This document shows, one piece after another, positions 22,351 through 32,143 of a stretch of DNA of 64,000 nucleotides (positions are counted from its first letter, which is position 1; each line of letters starts with the position of its first letter). Below the pieces are notes generated by a model. It searched no databases, had not been told where the DNA came from, and was given only the letters and a program-made list of their open reading frames with translations. The DNA is from Gremmenia infestans (Eukaryota > Ascomycota > Leotiomycetes > Helotiales > Hamatocanthoscyphaceae), in the NCBI GenBank assembly GCA_032629725.1, contig JAFEVB010000002.1:1674001-1738000 (forward strand), written 5' to 3'. Position numbers and translations under genes: made by a program.

Positions 22351-22898
22351 GTGCTTGGAAGCCGAGGTACGGTAATTCCAAACCACATCCTCTTGAACAA
22401 AACTTACGACTCCTATAGTCTTTCCCAATACATTGTTGGCTAGAAACATCTGAACATCGTTCGTTGTTGCAGTATAGGCAGTGTTGTTAGCAAATGTGGG
22501 GTAGGCTTAAATAGTTCACGTACCGCGTTCTTTTCATGTCCGGAAGATCTTCCTAACTCAAATAACATCTAAATAACGAGAGAACCATTTGATATGTTAC
22601 ATTTATTCCAAATCATCAACTGTCACTCTTTAAGCCGTGAAAGCATTACAAGGTTAGTGGTCTCATATATAATACAGCAACTCTCAGGCTTCAGCTTCGA
22701 TTGTGCTACATTTCATCAGATCAATCGTGTTTTTTCATTACTTCCACTTATATTTTCCAACATCACTTTTCGGCATAGAATTTAGCAATAGTCTAGGACT
22801 TACAAAGGCATGTGCAATAGAATCCCAGTAAACTTGGTTCCCTCACTATTTAGAATAACCCGGGCAAATAGTAAAAGTATTGCAGCATACCTAGTTGA
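22351..22898. other. AT-rich intergenic
   Basis: No convincing coding sequence. AT content rises toward the inverted-repeat element. Confidence 0.35.
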
Positions 22899-23585
22899 CC
22901 CTACGGTCGCAAATGCTCCGTTAAACCCCTGTCAGAACCCTATCAGTTTGTCGGGGTTTTGACACTATTCTGACAAGGTTTTAATAGAGGAACCTATATG
23001 ACCTTTAGTGTTATAATAAAGTATTGATATAGAGATCCTAATCTAAAATTATACACTTTATCTATATTAAAAACCCTTTCTACGTGATTCTATAGAATAT
23101 AGTAGTAGAAGAAATGTCTGCCTTTTACTACAGAACCTACTCTAGAGTGTCCCCTTCTGCCCCTGCCTCCTCAAATAGGTAAAATTGCTACTATTCCCAG
23201 ATTCACCTCTTATAAATATCCGTTTTTATAGGAAACTAGAATAATCAGAGAATTAGTAGAAGCTAGCAGAAGAGTGAGAATAAAGACTTACTTACCTGCC
23301 TTACTTACCTGCAGGCGCATAGAATCAGAAGGGAGGGAGTGGAATAAACATAACTAAAAACGATCCCACGCCTAGACTAAGTAGGGTACCTAATTTCATA
23401 TAGCTCTGCTACCTACAAAAAGGTTTTATTTTATGACGCATATGCCGAGAATTAAGTAACAACAGACATCAACAGGTAACAAGGAATGACAGATAATGAC
23501 AGGCAATGACAAGGAGATTTAGAGTTGAACTAGCAGGTGACGACATGACAATCGCTGTTATGACGGAGCGTTTGCAACCGTAGGG
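22899..23585. mobile_element. Non-autonomous inverted-repeat element (MITE-like)
   Basis: The ends are imperfect terminal inverted repeats of 25 bp: 22899-22923 begins CCCTACGGTC and the reverse complement of 23561-23585 begins CCCTACGGTT; 22 of 25 positions match and all three differences are C/T. The 687-bp interior is AT-rich and has no transposase frame. Both flanks carry TGA directly next to the ends (22896-22898 and 23586-23588), compatible with a 3-bp target-site duplication. This points to a short DNA-transposon derivative. The superfamily cannot be fixed by eye. Confidence 0.6.
23484..23514. repeat. 10-bp tandem repeat inside the element
   Basis: Three copies of an AATGACARG-like unit (AATGACAGAT, AATGACAGGC, AATGACAAGG) in tandem near the right end of the inverted-repeat element. 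Such subterminal repeats can be transposase-binding sites in DNA transposons (family knowledge); here it is only a suggestion. Confidence 0.5.
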
Positions 23586-23825
23586 TGAGCTTCCAGGTAT
23601 GATCACAAGAGTTTGGCTTATCATAATGAAACAAAATATGTGTAAGCTTGCAAGAGTTTGTTGAATCACAAATAGAAGCTCACTTTCTACAGATTGTCAG
23701 CATAGTCCGGTTCATCACTCATCACTCATCACAACAGCGTTGAGCGTTTAATGGTAAAGTCCATGTATTGTGATTCTAGATCATGCTTGCAAGAACAAGC
23801 CCGATCGACCTACACGACACAAAGG

Positions 23826-23975
23826 CTACCAACGTCTCAACACTGTGAATATACAGTTGGGACCAGCCGGAGCTCCACAATTGCTACACCATTGCTCCCA
23901 TCTATCTTCCCATGCCATATTCGCTGGGAGGGTCGTTGGATGTCCACACGAACCGCATGTCATTACTATCCACAT
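23826..23975 (-). CDS. Tiny CxxC/CxxC zinc-ribbon-like protein (copy 1)
   Basis: A 49-aa frame from the ATG at 23973-23975 with CGSCGH, then LPANMAWEDRWEQW, then CSNCG. Spacing CX2C-X19-CX2C fits a small zinc ribbon. It aligns with the 61-aa minus-strand frame at 24903-25088: both start with an M(x)WI- segment, have CGxCxH after it, then LP, WExRW and a second CxxC. Two independent open frames conserving all four Cys, the His, LP and WExRW argue for a real gene family, although each is short. Function unknown; zinc ribbons often bind nucleic acid or protein. The tail after the second CxxC is shorter than in copy 2, so this copy may be truncated. Confidence 0.5.
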   Translation of the reverse strand: MWIVMTCGSCGHPTTLPANMAWEDRWEQWCSNCGAPAGPNCIFTVLRRW

Positions 23976-24902
23976 TGATAGGCTGTTCTTTGGGGTAGGA
24001 GGTGTTAGGTCTTCGAGCTGTGATTTTGCTGTTGAACGGAATCGGAGCTCGTAGTTGAGAATTTGGTCTTTGTACTGGTATACTGGTGTACTGGTGTCTG
24101 GTATCTGGTACCTGATGTCTTGTGTATGATGTTTGGTAGTTTGCAGAGTGTGTAGTGTTTAATGTTAAAAAGACTAAGTTGATGGGGAGAGGCAGATGTT
24201 CTTATAGTAATTTGGGTTGCACTTGCATCATGGAATCGAGGAACGATAACTATGATCATCGTGGAACTAACTCAGAATAACACGTATAGCCTCGAGGCAA
24301 GAGTGCTTGAATCACTCGACGTGTAACGCTCATGCTGGCTGCTCCCCATACTTCTACCATGGACGAGAAGGGTCCGCAACACTTAGTTATTCATCGTCCT
24401 GAAAAGGGCCACATTATAATAAATGCACCTAACACCGCAAGAGAAATTCACTGATAATTCCTTTGCCCAGCCTTAACAATCGTAACTAGCTACCAACAAA
24501 TAGAGCTTATTCCTCGTCTAGCATGCGTAAGCAACGGCAATCAAAGGTGAACTCGAGTGATTGTTTTATATTAGCAGGACATAGTCCCTAAGCCTCCAGG
24601 TATGCTTATCTGTGATTCTACGTCATGATAGCGCCAAAGAAGTGCCCATAAGCAGCTAAGAGACCTATTAAGCCATCGAGCTCCTTAGGGAAGTAATATG
24701 TAGTTGGTTATATAGTTATATATAAGAAAGGATACTAGAAGGAAGGAAGTTGCTAAGATGTCATAGTACCATCAGAGACTTTCTAGTCATATGACTGCGC
24801 GTGGACAACCTAATTCATCACTCATCTATTAAAGACATTTTCTCAAGAGAAATTTCATATATTGCGACTCTGGACTAATTTTGAAAGCAAAGGCAAGACT
24901 AG
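23976..24902. other. AT-rich intergenic
   Basis: Space between the two zinc-ribbon-like copies. It includes a repetitive CTGGTATACTGGTGTACTGG-type patch at about 24076-24115 and AT-rich sequence at 24560-24780. No gene supported. Confidence 0.4.
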
Positions 24903-25088
24903 CTACTCTGCATAAAGACCATGAAAAACAATTTGCCATGGCGCATTCATATCGGTAAAGCGAGCATGTGACTCCGCCCACCCGTTACATACATAGCACT
25001 TGACGTTCCATCTATGTTCCCATTCCGTCGTGTCCGGAAGTCTATCTGCGTGTGAACACCTACCGCATTCGAAAATTATCCAAGACAT
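24903..25088 (-). CDS. Tiny CxxC/CxxC zinc-ribbon-like protein (copy 2)
   Basis: A 61-aa frame from the ATG at 25086-25088 (an apparent longer start at 25106 is TTG). It reads MSWIIFECGRCSHADRLP, then EWEHRW, then CYVCNGW, followed by an about 25-residue tail rich in aromatic residues (APWQIVFHGLY). Four cysteines in CX2C-X19-CX2C spacing should coordinate one zinc ion. It is the paralogue of copy 1, 0.93 kb away on the same strand. With two Trp in WExRW and further aromatic residues, a protein-binding surface is plausible. No named family is recognised. Confidence 0.5.
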   Translation of the reverse strand: MSWIIFECGRCSHADRLPDTTEWEHRWNVKCYVCNGWAESHARFTDMNAPWQIVFHGLYAE

Positions 25089-25945
25089 AACTGCGTTGCC
25101 TCTCAATACTTCAACGCCTATGCGTACGTCAAGGGGGCCTTCTCAATCTTTCGACTATCGATTTTTCTTTATGAGATCGAGATGCGATTGGTTGGGGTAT
25201 TCGTGTCAATTTGGAATATTCCAAAAAAGGGAGGTCCATAGAGAGGAGTAGTTTTGAAGGCGTTATAAGGATGTGAAGTGCACTTGAACAATGGAAACAA
25301 GGAAGAATGAATACTAAGACAGCCTAACAATATCTTTATCACTAAGGGAGGTAGTCTAAGACCAGCTGGTAACAAAAAGATACAGCTTTTGGAGGGGATG
25401 ATGCGCTTTTATTCATATAACAGATTGTTACAATGATAATATTCCAATAGCGCAAATAGAAGCAGAGTATGGATAGGAGCTTTACATTATATTGATATCT
25501 AATGATGTTATTCAAATGGGTTATAAGCTTCTGAATAACCGTAGGAATGGAAGGAAATTTTTAACAAGAGTAAGGTAGACCGTTCAACCCTCATAAAACC
25601 TAATATACTAAGTTTCAACCCGGAGGTTTACATTGCATAGAACAGAGGAACGATACGGCGGTCTATATTAAGTGGAGGCTGCCATGATCCCTACTAGGTT
25701 AACAAACACGAAGAATAGTAGACATAACTATAATATAAGATGTACTACTATTAAAGCACTTGTTTTATTTTATTACTTGGATCTACTTTTTTGGAGATAA
25801 ATTAATGATATCGTAGCCAAGAACACGTTTTAGTATAGTTGCTAGCGAACGCATTGAGCCACCTGTAGACTCTATAGAACCATCCCCCTTTAGAACCAAA
25901 CTTATATACTCGTACAGATTGGGCAACTCTTACTATTAATCACCT
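25089..25945. other. AT-rich intergenic
   Basis: Promoter side of the zinc-ribbon-like copy and 3' flank of the pseudouridine enzyme gene. No supportable gene. Confidence 0.4.
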
Positions 25946-28823
25946 TCAGGCGATCACATCGGCTTGCTCGCTTTCTTCGTATTCCGCAAGCTCGCTACTC
26001 AAAACACCCAATTCGGGACTAACAGCTTCTTTGGATCTGAGAGTCATAACCGCACCTTGCTGTGCAATGTTAATTAACCTCTCTTCCAGTTTCATGCCCC
26101 TCGCCAAGCCCACGATAACGACACCAAGGAACGTGTCACCAACACCATTAACACTAACTACATCCTCGACCTTCTCCGCAGCAGGGAAGAGACGCATGTA
26201 TACACCGCCTATTTCAGTGCTCTCGTTCGCGTTGCGGGAGAGAATGAACGGGGCTGCATTCGGGTCTGTAAGGCGAGGATCACCCGGCTTGAGAAGCTCG
26301 GTCATGAGGACACCTTCAGCGCCCAACTTTGTTAGGATGGTTGGGATGAAAGGAAGGAGTTGGATTGTCTGTAATGGGATGCCTTCATCCGTCATCTTGC
26401 GATTGGTAAGTGCGACAAAGCGATCGCGGGCACCGGAGGAGGGAATTCCAAGGGCGTCGATGACTTTCCACCATTCGTCGGAGTCGAAGTAGTCGTTGTC
26501 TTTTGCTGTGGCGTGCATAGCTGCGAGTTCGTACTGGTTTGGCGTTGATAAGTCGATGTAGTGGAGTGGAAATGTTGGCATGAGAATATGATACCCGAAC
26601 TTTTTAGAAAACATTCGAGCTGATTTTGGGATTGAAACAGGCTCATAGGCGGTTTTAGTGGAGCGATTGTCAGACGGCCATTTGAGTTTCCGCAACAGGT
26701 GCTTGATCCACGTGGGATGCCAATTTGCATCGACGACGGCCCATTTGGTATTTTTTACTATTGCCTGTCTCCAGTATCCCGGAATTGACCGGGGGTTCAT
26801 ATCAGTGAAGATACTCATGTCTGCCATGGCAACTACAAGGTCTTTCTTGCCATCGTTTACGGCGACATATTGAGCAGTTGTGTGATGGCCTAGCCGATTT
26901 ATTTGAGATCTAAGGACCACAACACCGGTTGTATCCAAGCCTTCATTCTCCAATGCAGCAAGTACAGAAGTTCCAACCCTGGGATATATTAGTACGGGCG
27001 ACAGAAGACGGGAAGAGTCAGAAGACTCACGGATCGTCAGCTACTTTACTACACAGTTTTACTGTCAAGTTCCCAGCCACTCGGTGGGCAGCGAGGGCAA
27101 CATTATGGCCAACACCCCCAATCGAATTAGTGATCTTTGCAATATTTGACGTGTGAGATTGAGGTGAGCTGTGCGTTTGGAGGTCGACAGGCGCATCTCC
27201 ATTGAGGGTCTGGGTTTCGGGCGAGTAATCACATGAAACGTCTTGCGCTAAGGACCCAAATACTAGGATATCTGCAGTCGGACGATGTGGTTGGACTTTC
27301 GACATTATGTCTAATGATGCAGATAATGAGTGAGGTGCCTTAGTCTGACCATGTATTAGCTGATTATGAATGACTGACGGTAGTTGATAAGAAATTGGAG
27401 GCTGATAAGGATAAGGGACATACAACTTACTGCTTTGGGAGCGGGCTTCTTTCCTTCGCCTAGTTGTTCGAGACTCACCGGTTGAGTGGAATTAGAGAAG
27501 GAAAGTGGCTTCTTAAACCTGGAGAGCTCAAAAGCAACCTTGGTAGCCATGGCCACATTTGATTCGATCAAAGCCCGATTAGCTGGAATACTGCTACCCT
27601 TGGTAAGCTCTTTGATCCTGGACAAAATGAACGGTGTGTTCAAGTGCCCGTGGAATCCCAGTTGCGCGGCTTCTTGGACAGCCTGGTCGATTGCGAGATC
27701 AATATCTGCTTTGGGAAGGGAGAATTCTTCTGGGATTGGATTTGCGAATAATATACCATTATTTGAGCCCCCACTGAATTGTAGTTGTGCGACTAATTGA
27801 GTTAGCACTGCATTTGAATAAACATAGGAGTGATTAATTACAGATGATCGCTGCAGCTTCCTTCGCGTCTTGAACTACCAGGGGACTCTTAATACCACTT
27901 TCACGCGTGTAAAAAGCAGGTAGATCAACATCACCAGTACGGCCATCGGCGAAGGTACAGACAGTGACGCCCTGTGTCTCTAGATACTCTAAAGTTCGAG
28001 GGATGTCCAAGAAGCTCTTGCATCCGCTGCTTATTACAGCAACTGGTGTTCGGCCAAGTTCGGTCAGGTCAGCTGATACATCCAGGGTATTTTCACCCCC
28101 ACGATGGACGCCTCCCAGGCCGCCAGTTCCAAATACCTGGATACCAGCCTTCTTTGCAATCATCATCGTCGCGGCAACGGTGGTACCACCGTTCAACTTG
28201 CGACCCGCGATTCCCTAGAAGTTATTAGGACAAAGATAAAGGGCGTGTATGACCTAGTAGCAGGCATGGATGGAAGGTATTGGAGTTCTAGAACTCACCA
28301 TGCCGAGGATGTAGGGAACATCTCTTCTGGACACTTTCATGGTCTCAGGCTTCCCAGCAGAAGAGGCTAAAGTAGTAATCTCCTCACTGCTGAGGCCAAC
28401 CCTGATAACGCCGTTGAGAACACCAATTGTTGCGGGGATGCCGCCATTCTTGCGAACTATTTTTTCTAAATCCAGGGCTAAGGCAACATTTTCGGGATAG
28501 GGAAAACCATGGGTGTAGATCGTGGACTCGAGCGCTACAACTGGCCTACTATTGTTAATAGCTGTTCGAATCTCTGGTGAAACATGAAAGAGTTCAGGTC
28601 CATGTACTCCATGTTTTTTTGGTGGATGTAGGATAGCACGGATGGTAGGTTGCCTCGGCAAGTGCGTCTGTCCCGAGAACTTATGAAGATATTCCTTTTT
28701 GGTACCGTCTTCATTCTCACTAGGTTGTTTCTCCGCTCCACGAAGACGTGCTGCTTGGGAAAATCTCTTCACGGGCCAGCGATTCTGGGACCATCGACCA
28801 GGGCAACAGGTTCGACGGATCAT
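25946..28823 (-). CDS. Bifunctional pseudouridine kinase / pseudouridine-5'-phosphate glycosidase
   Basis: Predicted 868 aa from exons 28823-28299, 28214-27842, 27792-27431, 27344-27031 and 26978-25946; introns 84, 49, 86 and 52 nt. The N-terminal half is the IndA/PsuG glycosidase domain (VVALESTIYTHGFPYPEN, LNGGTTVAATM, LFANPIPEEF), which splits pseudouridine 5'-phosphate to uracil and ribose 5-phosphate. The C-terminal half is a PfkB-type sugar kinase (GGVGHNVALAA near its start, VNGVGDTFLGV as ATP/catalytic signature), the expected pseudouridine kinase. The pair salvages pseudouridine from RNA turnover; the fusion in one polypeptide is common in fungi and other eukaryotes. The first 60 residues are Arg-rich with no acidic residues at the start, which looks like a mitochondrial presequence. 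The second intron uses the TTAG after a GCTAAC branch, giving the AQLQF sequence expected before the LFANPIP motif. Confidence 0.92.
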
Positions 28824-29420
28824 TTTGCCAGGGCCAGTTTTGGACGGGACGTGCCGCTAGGATCAAATTCGAGGGAAATACATGAGATATCTTGATAAAA
28901 TAGTGACATGTATTATAATGGGGGAAAGGAAGGTCCCAAAGGAAGGCCCCAAAGGAAGGCGGAAAGGGAAAGGAAGGAAATGGTTACCGGTAGACGGAAA
29001 GAGCAGAGGTCGATGTTGATATTGATACTTGCACGTGATGACAACTCTAGCGAAATAAAGCCAGCTAGCCGAAAGAAGACGTGACCTCGAGCTGGTGATA
29101 TGAGACTCCTCATGTCTCACCCAACATCAGATATCTGCTTAGGAGGCATTGCAGACAGAAAGCTCTCGGATCGATCCGAACCATAACCATGCATGGGTAG
29201 ATTTCAGGCATGGTCATGTAGCATTCTTGCCCACGCATAGACCGAGTCGTCCGACGGAACGGGACAATTGCGAGACGGCAGGTTCATTTCCCTGTCATAT
29301 ATCCAAATGGGTATATCATTATGCTGCTATTAAACAGCAGCCTGCCCTGTTTTCTGACCCGTTTCTTCCCCTCTCTTCTCTTCTCTCCCCTTCGCTTTTT
29401 AATCCTCATCCCACCTCGCG
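28824..29420. promoter_or_regulatory. Divergent promoter region with purine tract
   Basis: The 597 bases separate the pseudouridine enzyme (minus) and the GPI-type protein (plus). At 28918-28985 the plus strand is almost pure purine (GGAAAGGAAGG and AAAGGAAGG units, some directly repeated), and at 29350-29400 it is CT-rich next to the plus-strand ATG. Confidence 0.5.
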
Positions 29421-30296
29421 ATGATGTTTCGATTCAGTCCCCTTTTCTCTCTACTGGCACATTGTTTAAACGCGCAAAGGATTATCAATGGCCAGATTTT
29501 CACGCCTGGAATCGCCATCGTGGATGCGCCGCAGCCTAACACGCCACTGGGTGGTGGTATGTTCTTGATTTCTCTATAGAAGTATGCCTGCAGCTCGCTG
29601 ACCTCCAAAGATACGTTGCAGGTAGCTCTTGATGTTTCTTCCGACGGGCAACTCCAGCTCCCACCATACCCCGCGAATCCCGTCTCTGCGATAAACAACA
29701 TCACCATCTACCTATCGAGTTACACGACGGGCAAGAACTTCACGATTTCGAATGGCACTGCGAGCGCGGGGAATGCGAGTTTAGGGGCGATTATGCAGCA
29801 GGAGCCCGGGAGCACCGTTAAGCATGTAAATTGGGTATGGCCGGACTGTCTGGTTGGCGATGGCGACCCAACTGGGTCCAACAGCTCAAGGGGTGTTTAC
29901 AATGTATGTTTGGGAAACACTGGAAATAATAATGCACACAGCTGATGGAGGCAGATATCCATACGCCAAAACTTTCGATTGAACGGAACAGATCAGTACA
30001 CTATCTTTGACCTCCCAATCCATGTCACGAACAGCATACCCCAGGAGGGCATTCGACCGTCTTGCGATGCCTTGGATAACCCTCTGATAGACGAGGAGGC
30101 ACTGGTTGCTTCTGCTAATAATTTCACCCGCATAGCTGGGACTGCGATTCAGACAGGTGGAAAAGGAGAGGGATTGGGCCAGCCAAAACCGGATGCACAA
30201 CCTAAAGACGGGTTAGGTGGTGCAGGCGCCCTCGATTGGCGGACTGGAATTTATTGCGCCTGGCTTGCCGTCTTTGTTTTCATGCTTACTCTTTAG
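29421..30296 (+). CDS. Secreted GPI-anchored surface protein
   Basis: Predicted 256 aa from exons 29421-29556, 29611-29903 and 29955-30296; introns 54 and 51 nt with GCTGAC/GCTGAT branch sites. It begins with two Met, a basic residue and a hydrophobic core (SPLFSLLAHCLNA), a secretion signal. The mature part has the ordinary fungal pattern of a beta-rich surface domain (DTLQVALDVSSDGQL, YLSSYTTGKNFTISN, VTNSI) with several N-glycosylation sites (NIT, NFT, NGT, NAS). The end is a Gly-rich linker with a GGAGA-type omega region and a hydrophobic tail (YCAWLAVFVFMLTL), a GPI-attachment signal. It should reside in the cell wall or outer plasma membrane. The molecular role of this family is not known to me. 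Confidence 0.8.
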
Positions 30297-30620
30297 AAGA
30301 TATGTGACCTACGGATTTACTAATGAACGATAATAACCTGAAGTCGAAAACTTTTGTCCTGTCCCCTTCCGCTGCCAGCGTATCTACATGTGAGCCTTTA
30401 GTAGGGTGGAATAAGTATTCAATTTATATAATATTATCATCATATGATTTTATAAAAAATTAACTCGACCTAGGTATACCTAAGTAGGGTTAAGCTGGGT
30501 TGGGTAGTCTATTTTTTTGCGTGGGTTGGTTTGGGTAAATTTATCTACGCGACCCAACCCAACCCATTTCACACGCTGAACTGTTACTTGCCTTCTTGAC
30601 CACGCGAGATATCTATCCCG
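30297..30620. other. 3' flanks of convergent genes
   Basis: 324 bases between the GPI-type gene and the DMATS gene, which converge. It contains the hairpin-forming repeat listed separately. Confidence 0.5.
30522..30566. repeat. TGGGTTGG inverted repeat
   Basis: A 15-bp arm (30522-30536, TGGGTTGGTTTGGGT) and its near-perfect reverse complement (30552-30566; 14 of 15 pairs) around a 15-base loop. A second related arm GGGTTGGGT lies at 30497-30505. It sits between two convergent genes, so a role in transcript ends is possible; it may equally be a short mobile-element scar. Confidence 0.6.
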
Positions 30621-32143
30621 TCAAATACCCCAGACCTTTTCCTGATAATTAAGGCCCTTGTTATACGGCGAGTAATAGGCAGTGATATACGCTCCTTTCT
30701 TAGCCGAGAACTGGAATGATGCATAGGTGTGTATGATTGGCGTGTGGATGTGGTTGTTGAAGATGTCTTTCCCGCTATAAAGGGATTGGATTAGCAAAAT
30801 ATCCACTTACTGGACCACAGCTTTTATTGAAAGAGAAGAGGGAAGAAGGGAGAAAAGAAAAGATGGGAAACCCACAAAGCATCCGCAACAACCTTTGCAT
30901 ACTCCCCCTCGCCACCCCACTGCCACCCCCTCATGCGGAACATCTCCCCCAAATTCCTCACAATCTCCCCGTCACTCGCCGCATACTGCCATAGCGGCAC
31001 ATACAGCTTAACCTCCGGTTCATCTTCCCCAGATTTCAACTCCCAACTACAAGTCATGCCCGGGTGTCCGCCCACATCCGCTGGGATACGAACCGGTTTC
31101 TCGTACTCGTCAAACGCGGCTCCTGAAAGCGTGGAATGCATGTTTGGTTCGTTGATATACAAGTGCCAGAGTTCGCGCAGGATAGCGACGCCTTTGAGCG
31201 TCGTAGCGTCGGATTTAGCACCGCCGAATGTAATGTGCGAGCGCACTGCTGCGAAGGAGTTGCACGGGAGCGTGGTGTATATTTTTACGCGCGCGCCTTT
31301 TTCGACGGGGAGACAGTCGATGCCGATTACTTGGATCAGGGGCGGGGAGTTGATCATGGGGTTGTAGGACTCGATGAAGGCGAGAGCGGGGGATAGGCCG
31401 GGGTCGAGGGACTTGAGCGTGGAGATGCAAAGGGCGTCCGAGGCGTTGGATGTGAGCATGTGTTTCATGATGGGCGAGAAGTAGGATTTCATGGCAATGG
31501 TGGAGCTTTCTAGGTCGAAGGCCATGAAGCATTGCGGGATGTGGGCTGTCTCGGCGGGCATCATGGTTTTGATGGCCGTGGTCTCGGTAGAGGAGAGGGA
31601 GAATGTCGATTGCAGCTGTTTGAACCATGTTGTATCTGCGTTTGTTGCCGCCGCTATGCCGGGCAATGGGTTTGGGGAGTCGCATGTCTGGGTGTCTAGC
31701 CTGGGGAGTTGAGGGTCGAAGTTGTAGCGTAAGCATGGCTTTCCCTTGTCGCTGAGGTTGAGGCTGACTTCAAAGGGCGAGCCGGTTGGTGTTAGGAGGT
31801 ATTTGGGGTGGGCTTTGGTGGGGGCTGGACCGAGGGCGGGAATGATGTGGGTTTTTAGGAATTGGAGGTGGGATTTCTGTTGGGAGGGGGTGTAGGAATT
31901 GATGTTTTTGAGCAGGGAGGTCACTACCGGTATGCAATATTCGGACCAGAAGGTGATGCCATTTTCTATGGCATTGCTGTCAATCTGAGTGATGCTTTTG
32001 ATGGTGTTAATAGATTTCTAAGTACTTCTGCTTGAGACTTACCTTGTTTGTAATCCCTCGTTCGATATGACCTCAGCTTCAACATTGTGGATATGAGAAT
32101 GAGGGATCTGAGTGAAACCTTCGGGGGCCGCTGTGGTAGCCAT
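30621..32143 (-). CDS. DMATS-family aromatic prenyltransferase
   Basis: Predicted 451 aa from exons 32143-32043, 31976-30876 and 30774-30621; introns 66 and 101 nt. Length and pattern fit the DMATS (ABBA-fold) family that transfers dimethylallyl or similar groups from a prenyl diphosphate to indole-type aromatics: GSPFEVSLNLSDKGKPCLRY in the first third, KIYTTLPCNSFAAVRSHITF (prenyl diphosphate-binding strand) in the middle, ELKSGEDEPEVKLYVPLWQY and HTYASFQFSAKKGAYITAYY at the end. The Glu in PFEVSLN occupies the place of the indole-binding Glu of characterised members (inference). The short first exon supplies the only good ATG. No NRPS, P450 or transporter is next to it, so this is either an orphan tailoring gene or the last trace of a cluster. 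The donor of the second intron (GTGGGT) is weak. Confidence 0.86.

Noticed and set aside
28254..32143. Pseudouridine enzyme, GPI protein and DMATS considered as one biosynthetic cluster
   Set aside because: The pseudouridine fusion is a salvage enzyme and the GPI-type protein is structural; nothing ties them to prenylated metabolites.
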